A DNA stretch of 64,000 nucleotides from Tolypeutes matacus. Its lineage: Eukaryota; Chordata; Mammalia; Cingulata; Chlamyphoridae. The notes below the pieces were generated by a model. The model made no database searches, had not been told where the DNA came from, and saw nothing but the letters and a program-made list of their open reading frames with translations. Within the stretch, counting starts at the first letter, position 1. Each line of letters begins with the position of its first letter. Of the stretch, positions 10,457-24,295 are shown piece after piece. Where the stretch lies: the NCBI GenBank assembly GCA_026826555.1, contig JAKSZT010054308.1, positions 638,427 to 702,426 of the forward strand. The letters run 5' to 3'. Made by a program: the position numbers and the translations under genes.

Positions 10457-12505
10457 TTTAAAGGAAACCTTGTTAAGTAAAATATATGATACAAGTGATA
10501 TATAGTTATGGCAAATATAGAGGGACCTTATGAGAGTAACTAAACTTGGCAAGCAACATCCTAATATGTCAATCCTGGGAAAATAGTTTCATTGCTGCCT
10601 TTTCAGAGATTTAGCTCAAAAAAGTTTCCACACTTCTGCTCTTCATTCTTGGACCTGAACTATCTATCCTTTCTCTTGTGTCCCTCAGTCAATGAAACTT
10701 TTCTGTTTGTGACATGGCTGGTCAAGTGGCCTTGTCTGGCTTTGAATAAAGTTATAACGCCAGCTTTGTGTTACTGCAGAATGTGGGGATACTTTTGTTA
10801 ATGGCTGTAAGGATGCCCTATCTTACCTGCTCCTAACATTCCCCTGGACTGCTGGTGTGTGCTTGACATTCCTTTACCAGGAATGAAATAATTTTATACC
10901 AGAAGCAAATAACAGGTTTGCATTGCACAAAATCAATAAAAAATAAAACATACCATTTTATACTCACACCAAGATATAAAAATAATTGAGAGTAGTTTTG
11001 GAGAGGACCAGAGACAATAGGTCTGAAATATGAGTGTGTGTGTGTGTGTGTGTGTGTGTTTGGGGTGGGGGGGTGCTTGTGGGATGGTGAAGGAGAGGAG
11101 AACACTTGTAAGATCTTATATGTGATCTGACAAGTTTGGCTTCTCCCACTCTTTGTCAAGTATATTGTTAGTCTTTGAAAGACAGGAAGTTTTTAAATTT
11201 GTAAACATGTTTTAATTTCTGTCTTCTTAAGCCCTTCAATCTGATCAATCTCCCACTTTATCCTCCTACACCTCAATCTATAATTCTTACCAACCCAATT
11301 TGGCACTTATTGGTCACTCAAGACATAAGCTTTTAATAAATTTGGTGATTAGTTCTTTCATTTATTTTTCACCTCTTCCTTCAATCAGTGGGTCTAACTA
11401 AATATTATGTATTAAACATTTGTTTTTAGAGCACCCTTGCTTTGGCAAAATGAAGGTTTCCAAGCATGAAGTTTTCTCATTGAAGAGAAGAAAGAATTGG
11501 GGAACAAGGAGGAACAGGAAGACGAGATAGATTCAAAACTTCTGAAGCAGTCACCAGCTATGCTCCAGAGGGTACAAGAACACTGACTCAACCTAGCATC
11601 ACATTCTCTCAATGAAGCAAGTCCCTGGGTTCCCAGAACTGTCATTGTACCTATCAGGAAGGAAGGACTTTGGGCTGAGATCACTCTTGGCCATGACCAT
11701 ACAGAGACAGAGCCTCCACTTCAGCACCTTGAGACCCTACAAATAGTTTCATCAGCGTATGGGTCCTATTGACTCTTTCACATGCCAAGAACTCAGACGA
11801 CAAAGAGTTGGGTCTTTATTCAAGAGGTCAACTACTACCCCCCATAGCCTTACATCATATTCAAAACATAAATCCTTGGAGAAATGTTTGATTTTTACCA
11901 TCCAAAGTTTGAGAATTAGCTGCCCAAATGGGATTGCAGTGCCAGATAAAGCAGTCATGGTCGCACCATGAAGGACACCACTCCCCAAAAGGCTGATTTT
12001 CGTAACAATGAAGACACTAATATTTCAAGCTGGGTGCCCCAACATCACAGGCAGAAGTTGCTTTATAGTTTAGGGTGGTAAACTCGAACATTCAAGTTCC
12101 TCATAAGTCAACTACATGAGCAGCTGCCACAGGATTTAGAGTGGTGCTTATGGATCAATGTTTCCTTAAGTCTGAACAGCTGGGAGCTGAGACGTGAACA
12201 CAATACACTTCACATACACATAGAAACACACACGTCACATATCCCCCTTCTCTCGCCTATCTATCTATCTATCCTAAAAACTGTATCTATATGTCATTAA
12301 AGGTTTTATGGCCTTTTAAGACTCAGGTAACTCTAGATCCACTCTCACTACTTCCACTCCCTAATTTTCTAATGGTTTAACATCAATGGAGTAAATTACA
12401 GGAAAGAACAAGAATTTTTAAAAATTATCTAACTCTTGATTCAATACATTTCCTCACATTTCCCCACTATGTGTTAAATACCATTGAACAAAACAGGTAC
12501 AGCAT
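10457..12505. other. Unassigned DNA with a GT microsatellite
   Basis: A (GT)n run lies at about 11034-11059 followed by a G-rich stretch. (TATC)n runs at about 12257-12272. The 11430-12200 part has some coding-like composition but stops in every frame; I cannot identify a parent gene. No functional gene is supported. Confidence 0.4.
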
Positions 12506-15500
12506 ATCAAGAGTTTATGATGGAATTCTGGTCTGTCAAGATGGCACCATAAGACACTGCAGGGTGTCTTCCCCTCACAGAATCTTGGAACAACTAGCAA
12601 AACCTGGCAGAGACATCTTCCTCAAAACTCTGGAGAATTGTTCTAGAGTTGCAATAACTGGATGAGTGCCAGATTAAGAAAACATAGCTTTAAGAATTGG
12701 TAACAGAAGCTGATGGCATCCTTGCTGATCCTCCCACACTTCCCCTGGTGCAGGACACCCAATGAGGAGCCAGCCATTGTGGATCCTTTGCCCTCTTCTG
12801 GAGGAAGCAGAACAATCCCTATGCACATACTACTGTGCCTGTATCGCAATACCAGTCTATCCAGTGGCAGCCTGAAAGACTATCCCAGGAAACTCATCTT
12901 CAGCTCACCCTCCCAGAATTTGTCCAGCAGACTGAAGCAGGTTACAGAGAGCTAAAGCATTATAAGAAACAATTAAGTCAATGTGGCCTAGGGCAAAAGA
13001 TTACCTGATTTAAGACTTAAATCAATAGGAGTGGGAGAACATCTATTTTAAAGGGAGTTAAGAAGGCATTCAAATTTCTGTAAATGAGGAAATTTCTAAG
13101 GTCATGAGAAAGAAAAAGCCCAGGACAAGATGCAGGCTCAGAAAAGATGACAAAGACACTGCACTTCACTGTTGCCTTGCTCTGATCTTATTAGGAGGGC
13201 CAAACACTGAAGGAGAATATCATCCAATAAAGAGCCAATTTTCAAAAACTATAAAAGCGATTTGTTCCTTTTGGTTGCTTTGTTTTGTTTTGTTCCTGCC
13301 ACTCAAGGAAATCTCTGTCATATCACTAGCCAGATGTAAACACAGACAGTTCAGAAACTAAATCCCAGAGTTAACACACACAAATATTAAAATGTATATT
13401 GTACAACAAAAGATTACAAAACACAAAGAAACAGGAAATGATGGTGAATCCAAAGGAACAAGAAAAAATCTGGAAATCATCAACAAAGAATACTAGACCT
13501 TTGATACATGGAACAAAGACTTTTATTAAATAATCTTCAATATGCTCAAGGAGATAAAAGAAAACACAGAGAAAGAACTTAAGGATATCAAGAAAACAAT
13601 GAATGAACAATATAAGAATCTCAATTAAAAAATAGAAAAATTTTAAAGAAAGCAAACAGAAGGGCTGGAGTTGAAGACCACAATAACTGAAATGAAAAGT
13701 TCCCTAGAAGATCTCAGAAAATTGGAACAAGCAGAAGAAAGAATCAGTGTACTTGAAAACAAGACAATTGCAATGGTTCAGGCTAAGCAGGAGAAAGAAA
13801 AAAAAAATGAAAAAATTTAACAAATCCTAAGAGATCTGTGAGACATGATCAAGCATATCAATATAAACATCATGGGAGTCCCAGAAGGAGAAAAAAGAGA
13901 GAAGGTGGCATAAGGAATATTCAAAGAAATAGTGACATTAATTTTCCCAAATTTAATGAAAGACATGAATGTGCATATTCAAGAAGATCAATGAACCCAC
14001 ACAGGGTAAACTCAAAAAGAACAACGCCCATACACATAGTAGCCCAACTGCTGAATGCCAAGGACAAGGACAGAGTTCTGAAATTGCCAGAGAAAAGCAA
14101 TACTTTAGGTACAAGAGAGTCCCAATAAGATTATGTGCCAATTTCTATTCTGAAACCATGGCAGCAAGAAGTAAATGGAACAAAATATTTAAAGAGCTGA
14201 AAGAAATCAACTGCCAACCAAGAATTTTATATCTGGCAAGATTGTCTTTCAAAAATGAGGCAGAAATTAGGAAATTCCCAGGTAAACAAAAGCTCAAGGA
14301 GTTCATCATCCTTAGACCTGCACTACAAGTAATACTAAAGGGAATTTTTCAGACTGAAAGGAAAAGATACTATATAGTGGATCAAATTGGTATAAAGAAA
14401 TAAATCTCCCTTTAAAGGAAATTATAAATGCCTTAATTGTTGTGCACAATTTTTGGGTATGTAACTCCACCTTTTACTTCTTAGCAGTCCTAAATTACAT
14501 GTTCATAAAAGAGTAATGATAGACTATGGCTTTGGACATACAAGTGTGGACATACAATGTATAAAGATATAATTTGTAACAAGGACAACTGAAAGATAGG
14601 TGGACAGAGGGCTACAAGGTAATATTTGTATGTTATTGAATTTAAGTTGGTAGCAAATCAAATGCAATTTTTATACATTTAGGATATTAAATTAAAGCTC
14701 TATGGTAACCACAAAAAATATTTGAAAAATATATACAAGAGGAAATAAGAAGTGAATCAAAATATTACACTACAAAAATCAAATAAATATGAATTAATGG
14801 AAGAATTGAGAGACAAAATAATAAGACTTACAAACATAAAAAAGCAAAATATCAGGAAAAATCCTGCATTACAATAATTACTCTAAATGTAAATGCATTA
14901 ACTACTCCAGCAAAAAGGCAGAGATTGGCAGAATGGATAAAAAAGCATGACCCAATACAGTTTACAAGAGACTCACTTATATTCAAAGGCACAAGTAAGT
15001 TGAATATGAAGGGATGGAAAAACTTCTATGCAAATAAGAACCAAAAGAAAGCTAGGGTAGCTATACTAAAATCAGATTAAATAAACTTTAAGTTGAAAAC
15101 TGCTATAATGGACAAAGAAGGTCACTTTATACTGACAAAGGGGCCAATTCAAAAAGAAGACATTATAATTATATGTGCACCTAATGGCAAAGCCCCCAAA
15201 ATATATGAAGCAAATATTGACAGACTTGAAGACAGAACTAATGGTTCTACATTAATATCAGGAGATGTCATTACAACACTTTCAATAATGGATGGAGCAT
15301 CTAGAGAGAAAATCGATAGGAAACAGAAGACTTGAACAGTGCTATAAACCAAGTGGACTTAACGAACATTATTAGAATACTTCACCCAACAGCAGAAGAA
15401 TAAGGATTCTTTTCTAGTGTACATGGATCATTCTCCAGGATAAACCATGGTCACAAAACAAGTCTCAATGACTTTAAAAATATTGAAATCATATTCTGTA

Positions 15501-16266
15501 TCTTCTTTGATCACAATAGATTGAAGCTAGAAATAAAAAAATGGAGAGAAAACTGGAAAATTCCCAAATACCTGTAAAATAAAAAACATTCTTAAACAAC
15601 CAATGGGCCAAAGAAGAAATCACAAGGGAAATTAGAAAATATCATTAGGCAAATAAAAACAAACACATCATAAAAAACCTTATGAGATGCAGCAAAGGCA
15701 GTGCTGTGAGAGAAACTTATAGCCTTAAATGCTTACATTAAAAAGGAAGAAAAATCTCAAATTAGAGACCTAATCTCACAACTGAAGAATCCACAAAAAT
15801 AAATCCATAAAAAAAAATTTAATATACAATACCAGCTAAAAAAGTCAAATATCCTTTAACCAAGATTAAAGGATTTGTACATGGAAAACTACAAAACATT
15901 ACCAAAATAAATGAAAGAATAGCTAGAAAAGTGGAAGGACATTTCATATTCATGGATTGGAAGACTAATTACTGGTAAGATGTCAATTCTGATTCAATGC
16001 ATTCCCAACCAACATTCCAACAGCTTTCTTTGCAGAAATGGAAAAGCCACTCATCACATTTATATGGAAAGATAAAGGACCCAAAATAGCCAAACTATCT
16101 TGTAAAAGAAGAATGCAATTAAAGGACTCACAAGTGCCAATTAAAAAACTTATTACAAAGCTACAGTAATCAAAAGAGCCTAGTTTGGCACTGGGATAGA
16201 CACATAGACCAATGGAATCAAATTGAAAGTAGAAATGATCCTTACATCTATGGCCAATTGATTTTT

Positions 16267-16514
16267 TTTATTTTTTTTATTATGGGTAAAAATCAAAATT
16301 CTCACAATACATACAAACATTTGCAAAATGATATATAAATATATATGCATATATGTGTATTTGCTTACAAAAATGTTGTTTATATATATATATATACACA
16401 TATATTTTAAGAGGTGCTTAGATTACCCAAAATATTACATGGAACCCACTGGGATTCCCATGTTGCCCACCTCTCACACTTCCCATCATATCCCACACAA
16501 ACATCTCCCAAGAT
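16267..16514 (-). mobile_element. Nested 3' fragment of a younger L1, reverse
   Basis: This interrupts ORF2 of L1-A between 'ggccaattga' and 'gacatagatgcc'. GATTTTT borders both sides as a short target duplication. The 3' end resembles the 51913-51990 end of the large reverse L1, sharing 'cacacaaacatc' type and 'ggattccca' segments. AT-rich TA repeats lie inside (about 16378-16402). Confidence 0.7.
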
Positions 16515-16977
16515 TTTTGACATAGATGCCAAGTCCATCCAATGCATAAAGATTAGTCTGTTCAACAAATGGTGCTGGAAAACTGGATATCCATAGCCAA
16601 AAGAATGAAGGTGGATCTCTACCTTATACCATATACAAACGTTACCTCAAAATGGATAAAATACCTAAATATAAGAACCAAAACTATACAACTCTTAGAA
16701 GAAAACTTAGGGAAGCATCTTCATAACCTGGTGTTAGGCAATGGCTACTTAGATTTTATACCAAAAGCATGAGTAACAAAAGAAAAAGCAGATAAATTGG
16801 ACTATATCAAATTTAAAAACTTCTTATCATCAAAAGACTTCATCATGACAGTAAAAAGAACCTACAGAATGGGAGAAAATATTTGGAAACCACATATCTG
16901 GTAAGGGTTTACTATACAGAATTTATGAAGCAATCATACAAGTCAACAACAAAAAGATCTATTGTCTTGTATGTACA

Positions 16978-17893
16978 GTGACATTTTCTTCTGTATATTC
17001 CCCAGTGTCTTTTTTTTCCCATTTTATCTTCAAAGAAGCTTTAGGTTATAGAAACTACCAGGGAATTTATGCCCCCCAGTGTGACAGAGTTGAACTCATT
17101 TGTGGTTTCCTTACACATGGCTTTTATGCCCCTTCCATTTGAACCTATAGTTAGTACTATACTTGATAGGTTTATGTCCAAGATACTTAAATCTTTGGTC
17201 CATCCATGTGCCAGTTGGGCCCTGAATCTCAGCAGAGTTGCAACACCTACTTTCCAGTTCACTGGACTCACCCAGGACAACTAAGAAGGTGATGAAGATG
17301 GACAATGCCCGTCCCGAGGAACAGAGAGAGTCTGCAACTGCAAGATAGTTCCATCCATCTGCCCCTTGGGAACTAAGACCACTCTCAATTAGAGGCAGAG
17401 TGGGCATCACCATCCCAAAATTCTCCAGATTGGGGAATGAACAATGGACTAAAGTAGACTTACTATTATTCTACTATAGACTTGTTATTATTCTAGCAAT
17501 GGAAGGACTTGTATCATTGATATAAAGGCAGTGACCACCGAAGGTTCTGAGGGGAGGCAGAGGAAAAAATAGGTGTAATATGGGGGCATTTTCAGGACAT
17601 TGGAATTGTCCTATATGATGTTGCAATGATGGATACAGGCCATTATATAGTTTGCCATAATTTACAAAATTGTGAGGGACAGAGTGTAAACTATAATGCA
17701 AACTATTATCCATGGTTAGTGGCAATGTTTCAATATGCGTTCATCAATTGTAACAAATGTACCACACTATTGAAGGATGTTGTTAATGTGGGAAAGTGTG
17801 GGAGAGGGCGGGAGTGGGCCATATGGGAATCCCCTATATTTTTTATGTAACATTTATGTAATCTAAAGTTTCTTTTAAAAAATAAAAAACTTT
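16978..17893 (+). mobile_element. Nested 5'-truncated L1 3' UTR copy
   Basis: This interrupts ORF2 of L1-A. It ends in an A-rich tail (17876-17890) after 'atgtaatctaaagtttc'. Its sequence is close to 62999-63846 and, in reverse, to parts of 51913-53300. It has no coding capacity; apparent ORFs of 70-100 codons here are frames through the UTR repeat. Confidence 0.75.
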
Positions 17894-18740
17894 TAAAAAG
17901 ACACAAACAAAAAATGGGGAAAGGACTTGAATAACCATTTCTCCAAAGAAGATATACAAATGGTCAAAAGCACATGAAAAGTCCTCAACATAATTAGTCA
18001 TTAGGGAAGCGAAAATCAAAACCACAATGAGATACCATTTCATACCCACTACATTGTTACTGATAAAAAAAATAAAAAATAAAAATAACAAATGTTTGAG
18101 AGGGTGTGGAGAAATAGAAAACACTCATTTACTGGTAATGGGAATGTAAATGGTGCAGGTGCTCTGGGAAACAGTTTGGCAATTCCTTAGAAAAGTAACT
18201 GTAGAATTACCATATGGCCTGGCAATCCTACTTCTAGGTATATAGTCTAGGTATATTTGCACACCGATATTCATACTAGCATTATTCACAATTCCCAATA
18301 TCTGTAAGCAGTCCAAATGCCCAAGAACAGATAAATGGATAAACAAAATGTGGTGTATACACAAATGGGATATTATTCAGTCATACAAAAGAATAAATTC
18401 TGATGCATGCAACAACCTGGATGAACTTTGAAATTATCATTTTGAGTAAAATAAGCCAAACACAAAAGAACAAATATTGTAAGATCTCACTATTATGAGA
18501 TAATTAGAAGAAGCAAATTCTTAGAGTCAGAAACTAGAATATAGGTCCCCAGGGCCAGAGTGGTGGTGAGGAATGGAGAGTTAATGCTTACTTTGTACAG
18601 AGTTTCTTTTGGGGATGATGGAAGAGTTTTGGTAATAGGTGGTGGTAATGGGAGAACGACATTATAAATGTAGTTAACAGCACTAAATTATATATTTGAA
18701 TGTTGTTAAAAGGAGGAATTTTAAGTTGTATATATATATA

Positions 18741-20035
18741 CACTGCTGGTGGGGATAATCTACCCCCACCAGCATTGGCATAAAGATACAGAAGCCCAGG
18801 ACCCCAGTATGTATATATGCATAGTTAACAAAAGTGGGGGATCATACTGAGGTAAAAAAATAAAAAAGAAGAATGAGTTTGTCCAGTATCCAAGAGTCAG
18901 AAAGATAGAAATCCTAAGTATGGTCAGATGATGATAAATTGGGAAGAAGAGGACTATAATAAAAAAGGTGATTGAGTAGGTGTACAACATGGTGATTAGA
19001 ACAGTAACCACCTCTAGATTGTTATGAGAAATAAATTAAATGAGGAATTGCAGATAAAGCATTTAGCACAGCCTATAGAAAGTAGTCAAAAAAGCAAACT
19101 ATAATTATTTATCAGAAATAGAGGCAATATATCAAGTCCAAGCTGTGCTCAATGATCAAGAAAGTTATTTGCCTTATCTTTTAAGATCTCTTATAGAATC
19201 TCTATTTTAAGTTAGTGCCTTAAGTTTTTAGAGGAATAAGGTGAAATCACCTTGGTTGAATGAAGTGTGAAGAAATCAAAAGATGAACTAATTTTGGTAT
19301 TAATTCTTTTGTGGGGAAAAAAAGAGAGTTAATCTAAGCAGAAATTTAAAACAAAGTACCAAAACCAAATAAGTTAATTATGCCTAGATATTTGTAATCA
19401 CTAACACCTTCTTCTGAATAATGTTTAAATATAAACAAAATACAATAAAAATCCAATGTGTTGGTTTTACTGATCTGAAAAAATAGTATCTATAGGTATT
19501 TATCATTGTATATAAAAAATATGATGTCATCTCCAACTTAAGTAGACTATTACTATGGTTCCCTATTTAGGACAAGAAATAAAGCTCTACTTAAAATATC
19601 ACATTCCTCCTGGTGGCAGTTTACTTGATTTCAGGCTAAGTCCTAATGAAATGAACAGCCCATCAACATATCCTTCCAAAACTCAATAGACTTTGTAAAT
19701 TCTAGTTTTATTTTCCCTAAATGTGGAATCAGAATACTTAAGGGGGTGATTTCTAGGGCTGATAAAAACACAAACTTATCCAGATAGTGGTGTGTTATTG
19801 AAATGTAGAAAAACATGAGCTTAAAATGAAATGAATCATCCTCTTCCACTTCTAAGAGTCTTTCCAAGATAGTGAGTGTGCATGGGCTGTTGTCTCCCTC
19901 TTCCAAAATCATAAAAGAAAATAAGAAAATGGAGAAAAAATGTGAAAAACTCTAGGAGAGAGAAAGCTGTTTGTACTTTAGAATTGGGGTGGGGAGTGGA
20001 TGTACATGACTGTAGCCTGGGCAGAGAGCCTGACA
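18741..20035. other. Unassigned AT-rich DNA with a hairpin and a MIR-like trace
   Basis: A 10-bp inverted repeat GCTGGTGGGG / CCCCACCAGC (18745-18754 and 18764-18773) flanks a 9-base spacer. A MIR-like 3' trace is near 19030-19080. No gene is recognised. Confidence 0.45.
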
Positions 20036-22140
20036 GAACTGTGAGAAGATGAGTTATAAAACATAGTTCTAACATGATACAGCAATAGCACTCCTAGGAA
20101 TTTTAACATCTGATTTGAAAACTTATGTCCACACAAATTCTGCATTAAATGTTTATGGTACCTTATTCACAATTTCCAAAAACTGGAAGGAACCAAGACA
20201 TCCTTCAAGAGATGAGTGGATAAATAAAATGGTAGTTACACCATCAAGATGGACTACCATTCAACAAAAAAAAAAGCATGAGCTATCAAGTCATGAAAAG
20301 ACATGACTGAATCTTAAATGCAATTTCCAGGTAAAAAAGTAAATCTGAAGTCTACATACCATATGATTCCATTTCTGTGACTTCTGGAAAAGACAAAGTT
20401 ACAGAGATGGTAGATGGGTCTGTGGTTGCCAGAGTTTCAGGGTGAAGAAGGATAGTATACATGAAGCACAGGGGATTTTTCAGGGTGGTGGAACTATTCT
20501 GTGTAATATTGCAATGGTGAATGCATGACAACCATAGAAATTTACAGCACAAAGAGTGAACATTAATGCATGCAAATTTTTTCAATTCTGGAATCTGGTA
20601 TGACAGAATGTAATGAAGAATGTGATAAAAGAATCTAACCGTATTAAAACTTTATGAAACAACCTCACTTAGAGGGATGGGTGAGCAAAGGTGAGAACCT
20701 AAATAACTTTGAAAATGAATAGAATCTGTAAGACTAAAGGCAAAAGGAACTGTTCATAAGCACAGCAATGTAGCTAATGAAGTTGTTTCACATGGTGGTA
20801 TCATTTAACAATTCTGAACCCACCACACATGTATCCTGGAATTGAATAGTTTAGTAAATGGATGGTGGATGATGGGAGCCAGATTTGTCACTGTTGGAGT
20901 GGGAGGTTACAGATAAGCAAGGGGTGAAGTCTAAAATGATCCATGTGGTAGTGGATTAGATTGGAGGCATCCGTATGAACTCATGTTTAGTTTAAGATAG
21001 ATGCAGAAGGCTACATATAGAAATACTTTATAGATATGCTGTGTATTCATGGGTTGGTACATGCACATATACTTCCTTACTCTGTATGCTGAGAAGTCAG
21101 AGTAGCAGAGTATATCTTGGTTTCTAATAACATTAACTAATAAAAGGAACCAGGGCTACTTGGAAAAATGGCTGATTCTAGGACTGGGGAATGAAGTATA
21201 TGAGCCAGGAACATTCAGCAGTTCCAGAAAGTAAAGAAGTGTCCCATTCCCTTCCCCTCAAAACAAAATGATGTTGGTATGTCAAAGGGACACAGGATTC
21301 AACTGAAAGTGCCCCAATGGCCACACCCAGAACAAACTGAGTAACAGAATAAAGTACTATTGGATTATAACCCAAAGTATAAAATAAATTTATATGAGTC
21401 CATGCTGATATAAATAAATGAATGAAAAAATAAATAAATGAGGGGGACAAAAAAAATTGTGAGAATGAAGAATTCCAAATAATTTGTGTACATACAGTCT
21501 CTCAAGTTTTTAGAGGAAACTTGGAGCGTATCTCCAAACTCCTTAATTGTGGGCTGCATATAGTGATTTCCTTCCAAAGATTATATTATGTAAAGGGTGA
21601 AAACGTGTAGCTCTCCAGTGGAAACTTGATAAACAATACCTCAGTCAGATAATCAAGGTCAATATCAAAGTCATGTTGATAGCATATAACTTGATATAAT
21701 GTGGTGAGAATGGCACTTTACCTCTATGGTCTTCCTCTCCAAAGGCATAATGACATGACAAAACATCAGACAAACCCCAATGAGAGACATTCTACAATAT
21801 ACCTGTCCAGTATTCTTCAAAACTGTTAAGTTCATTCAAACCAAAGAAAGTCTGATAGACTGCTGCAACTAAGAGCCAAAGGAGACATGATGACATAATG
21901 TGGTTTCCTGGATGGTATCCTGGAATAGAAAAAGGACATCAGGTAAAAGTTACAGAAATCTGAATAAAGAATAGGCTTAAGTTAACAACAATGTTTCTAT
22001 ATTTTGATTTATTAATTATGAAAAATGCAATACAGTAATATAAGTTGTTAATAATAGGGGAAACTTGATGTGGAGTTTATGGGAATTCAGCACTATCTTC
22101 ACAATTTTTCTGTATATCTAATACTATTCTAAAACAGAGG
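20036..22140 (+). mobile_element. Old L1M-type 3' region
   Basis: The stretch matches the end of L1 ORF2 ('ccttattcacaatttcc' near 20162) followed by a long L1M 3' UTR. The UTR contains the 'gaaacaacctcacttagagg' type segment near 20656-20675 and 'aacctaaataactttg' near 20697. Stops occur in all frames. Confidence 0.65.
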
Positions 22141-22886
22141 TTATTTTTTTAAGTTAGCAGAAAACAAACGGGACCCAGAACTCCAAAGATTTTCTACAAT
22201 GCTTTTTATTCCAGAAGTTTACTTAGGTTTTACAAATTTTACTTGACCAGAATTTTAAAATAAAATTAAAACTTATTGTAAAACAAAAATGCCTGTAGAA
22301 ACAAGAAAATCTTGGTTATCTTAGCAATTATTAAAGAAATTGAAACATAGTTCAAAATATCCCAACAGAAGAAAACATGAGGCCTCCAATTATACTTTTA
22401 TGCAAATTCTACCAAGTTTTCAAGGAAGAGTTTTTTCCCAATAATATCAACTCCTAAACATACATTATGTGTTCAACAATTTCAACAATATTCTATGTTC
22501 TGTTCTATGTATGTATAAAATATTCTATGTATTCAATATATCAATTCCTACACAACTCTATAAACATAGAAAACAAATCTAATAGGAAAATAAGTAAAAG
22601 ATCATCTCAAAGATATAGAAACATGTATGGTGAGATGTGTACAAAGTGATGTTCAAACATACAGCAATTGGGGAACTACAAGTCAAAAGTGCAATAAGGT
22701 AGCATTTTATATTTATTTGAATGAAAAAAATTAAGAAGTCTGAAAATACCAAATGTTGGAAAGAATATAGATTAATGAGATGCTTTCAAATTACTAATTT
22801 GTAATTTCAAATTACAAATTACAATCACTTCAAAAAAATATGGCAATAACTTGTAAAATTTAATTTTCTAAAATTCTGTTCCTCAG
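22141..22886 (+). repeat. AT-rich DNA leading into an L1 relic, with a perfect 13-bp palindrome
   Basis: From about 22640 the sequence resembles decayed L1 ORF2 and resumes at 24296 after the LTR-type insertion. A perfect 13-bp inverted repeat with a one-base loop occupies 22795-22821. Confidence 0.45.
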
Positions 22887-24295
22887 TGTTTTAGTTAGTT
22901 TACTAAAGGCTGCCAAAGCAGTATACCAGAAATGGGTTGCCTTTTACAAAGGGGATTTTTTAACCTATAAGCTTACAGTTCTGAGGCTGAGAAAAATGTC
23001 CTAATCAAGGCATCATCAGGAGATGCTTTCTCCCTCCACTGCAGCTGTGGGTAATCAGGCACATAGCAGGGCACAATGGTGGTGTCTGCCAGTCTCTGCC
23101 TTGTCCTCCAGGCTCCATTGCTTTCAGCTTCTGGCTGCCTCTGGCTTTCTCACTGCTCCTGCGGCTTTCTCTCTCCTGGGTTCAGTTGATTTCAGCTTCT
23201 ACTTCCAGGGCTTCCTCTCTCAGCTTCTAGGAGTTTTTTTCTCTGTGCTTTCCATATTCAAATACATTCACTCCATCACAATATTTCAAAAAGCCTTAAA
23301 TCATTTCAGTAACAGTATTAAGTATAAAGTCTCATCAAAATCAATTATAGGCATGGAGTCTGACCTGGGACCCAATTTCCTTCAGGCTGGGGACCTGTTA
23401 TCTGCTTCCAATATACAAAGGAGGGGCAATCATAGAATAAACATTCCCATTGCCATAGGGAGAAATTGAAAAGAAAACAGGGGTCATGGGTATCAGTTCC
23501 AGAAACCTGTAGGGCATACTCCATTAGATTTCAAAGTCTGAGAGTCATCTATAGAACCATGGTTTCTTCTCCTCAGTGTCAATGGAGCAGCAGGTCCACA
23601 CTTTCCAAGGGCTTGCCCAGAGGCCATATTCTCGGCTCCACCCTCATCAAACATTGGGTGGCAGCCAAACTCTAGACCCTACCTTCTGAGAACATTGGGG
23701 TGATGGCCAGACTCTCCCCATTCTCCAGGCACCAGGCTTAGCCACCTTAGAACAAGGTGGTGGTGGCCGAACTCTAGGCCCCACCCTCTGAGAACACTGG
23801 GGTGATGGACAGACTCTCTCCAATCTCCAAAGCACAAACTCAGCCCCCTATTCGTCAGGGCTCTCTACAGAAACAGAACCTATAGGAGATATCTGTAGAT
23901 ATTATGAGATTTTATAAAATTGTCTCGTGAAACTGTGGCAATGCACAAGTCCAAATTCCATGGGGCAGGCTGCAAGCTGGGACATCCAATGAAGGTTTTT
24001 GATGAATTTTCCAAGAGATGCTGGCTGGCTAAAGTACAGATGAAAAGTCCCTCTTCTGCCTGCTGAAATCATCACATGTCTTTTTAAGGCCTTCAAGTGA
24101 TTGGATGAGATGTCTCTCATTGAGTAGGCAATCTACTCAGTTGATTGTAGATGTAATCAGCCATAGATACAATCAACTTACTCATTATTTAAGTCCACCA
24201 AATGTCCTCACAGTAACAATTAGACCTGTGCTTGCTTCACCAAATGACCGGGCACCATTACCTGGCCAAGTTGACACATGATCTTAACCATCACA
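22887..24295 (+). mobile_element. 1.4-kb LTR-type element with perfect 5-bp target duplication
   Basis: The element begins TGTTTTAG and ends ACCATCACA. CTCAG flanks both ends (22882-22886 and 24296-24300), and the L1 relic reads straight across if the element is removed. The 5' part is ERVL/MLT2-like (opening 'ttagttagtttactaaaggc'). The last 440 bases match a family also present at 42966-43650, ending in 'caagttgacacatg'. A short GC-rich repeat occurs at 23680-23830. It may be a long solo LTR or a composite. Confidence 0.7.

Larger units (their letters stand above)
12510..18740 (+). mobile_element. Long L1 (L1-A) with RT domain deleted and two nested L1 pieces
   Basis: The 5' UTR starts near 12510-12525 with 'tgtcaagatggcaccataag' and matches the reverse-strand L1 5' UTR ending near 59690. 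ORF1 remains as broken frames at about 13680-14403. ORF2 begins near 14870. Between about 15760 and 15890 the sequence jumps from the segment after the endonuclease to the region after the reverse transcriptase, so most of the RT domain is missing. The C-terminal ORF2 part continues at 15900-16266, 16515-16977 and 17894-18500, around insertions at 16267-16514 and 16978-17893. A 3' UTR follows to about 18740. It cannot retrotranspose on its own. Confidence 0.85.

Noticed and set aside
11430..12200. Possible processed pseudogene with open frames at 11759-11971 and 11412-11684
   Set aside because: No parent protein recognised, stops in all frames and no poly(A) or target duplication.
23023..23469. 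148-codon plus-strand ORF
   Set aside because: It lies within the LTR-type element at 22887-24295 and has no retroviral or cellular domain.
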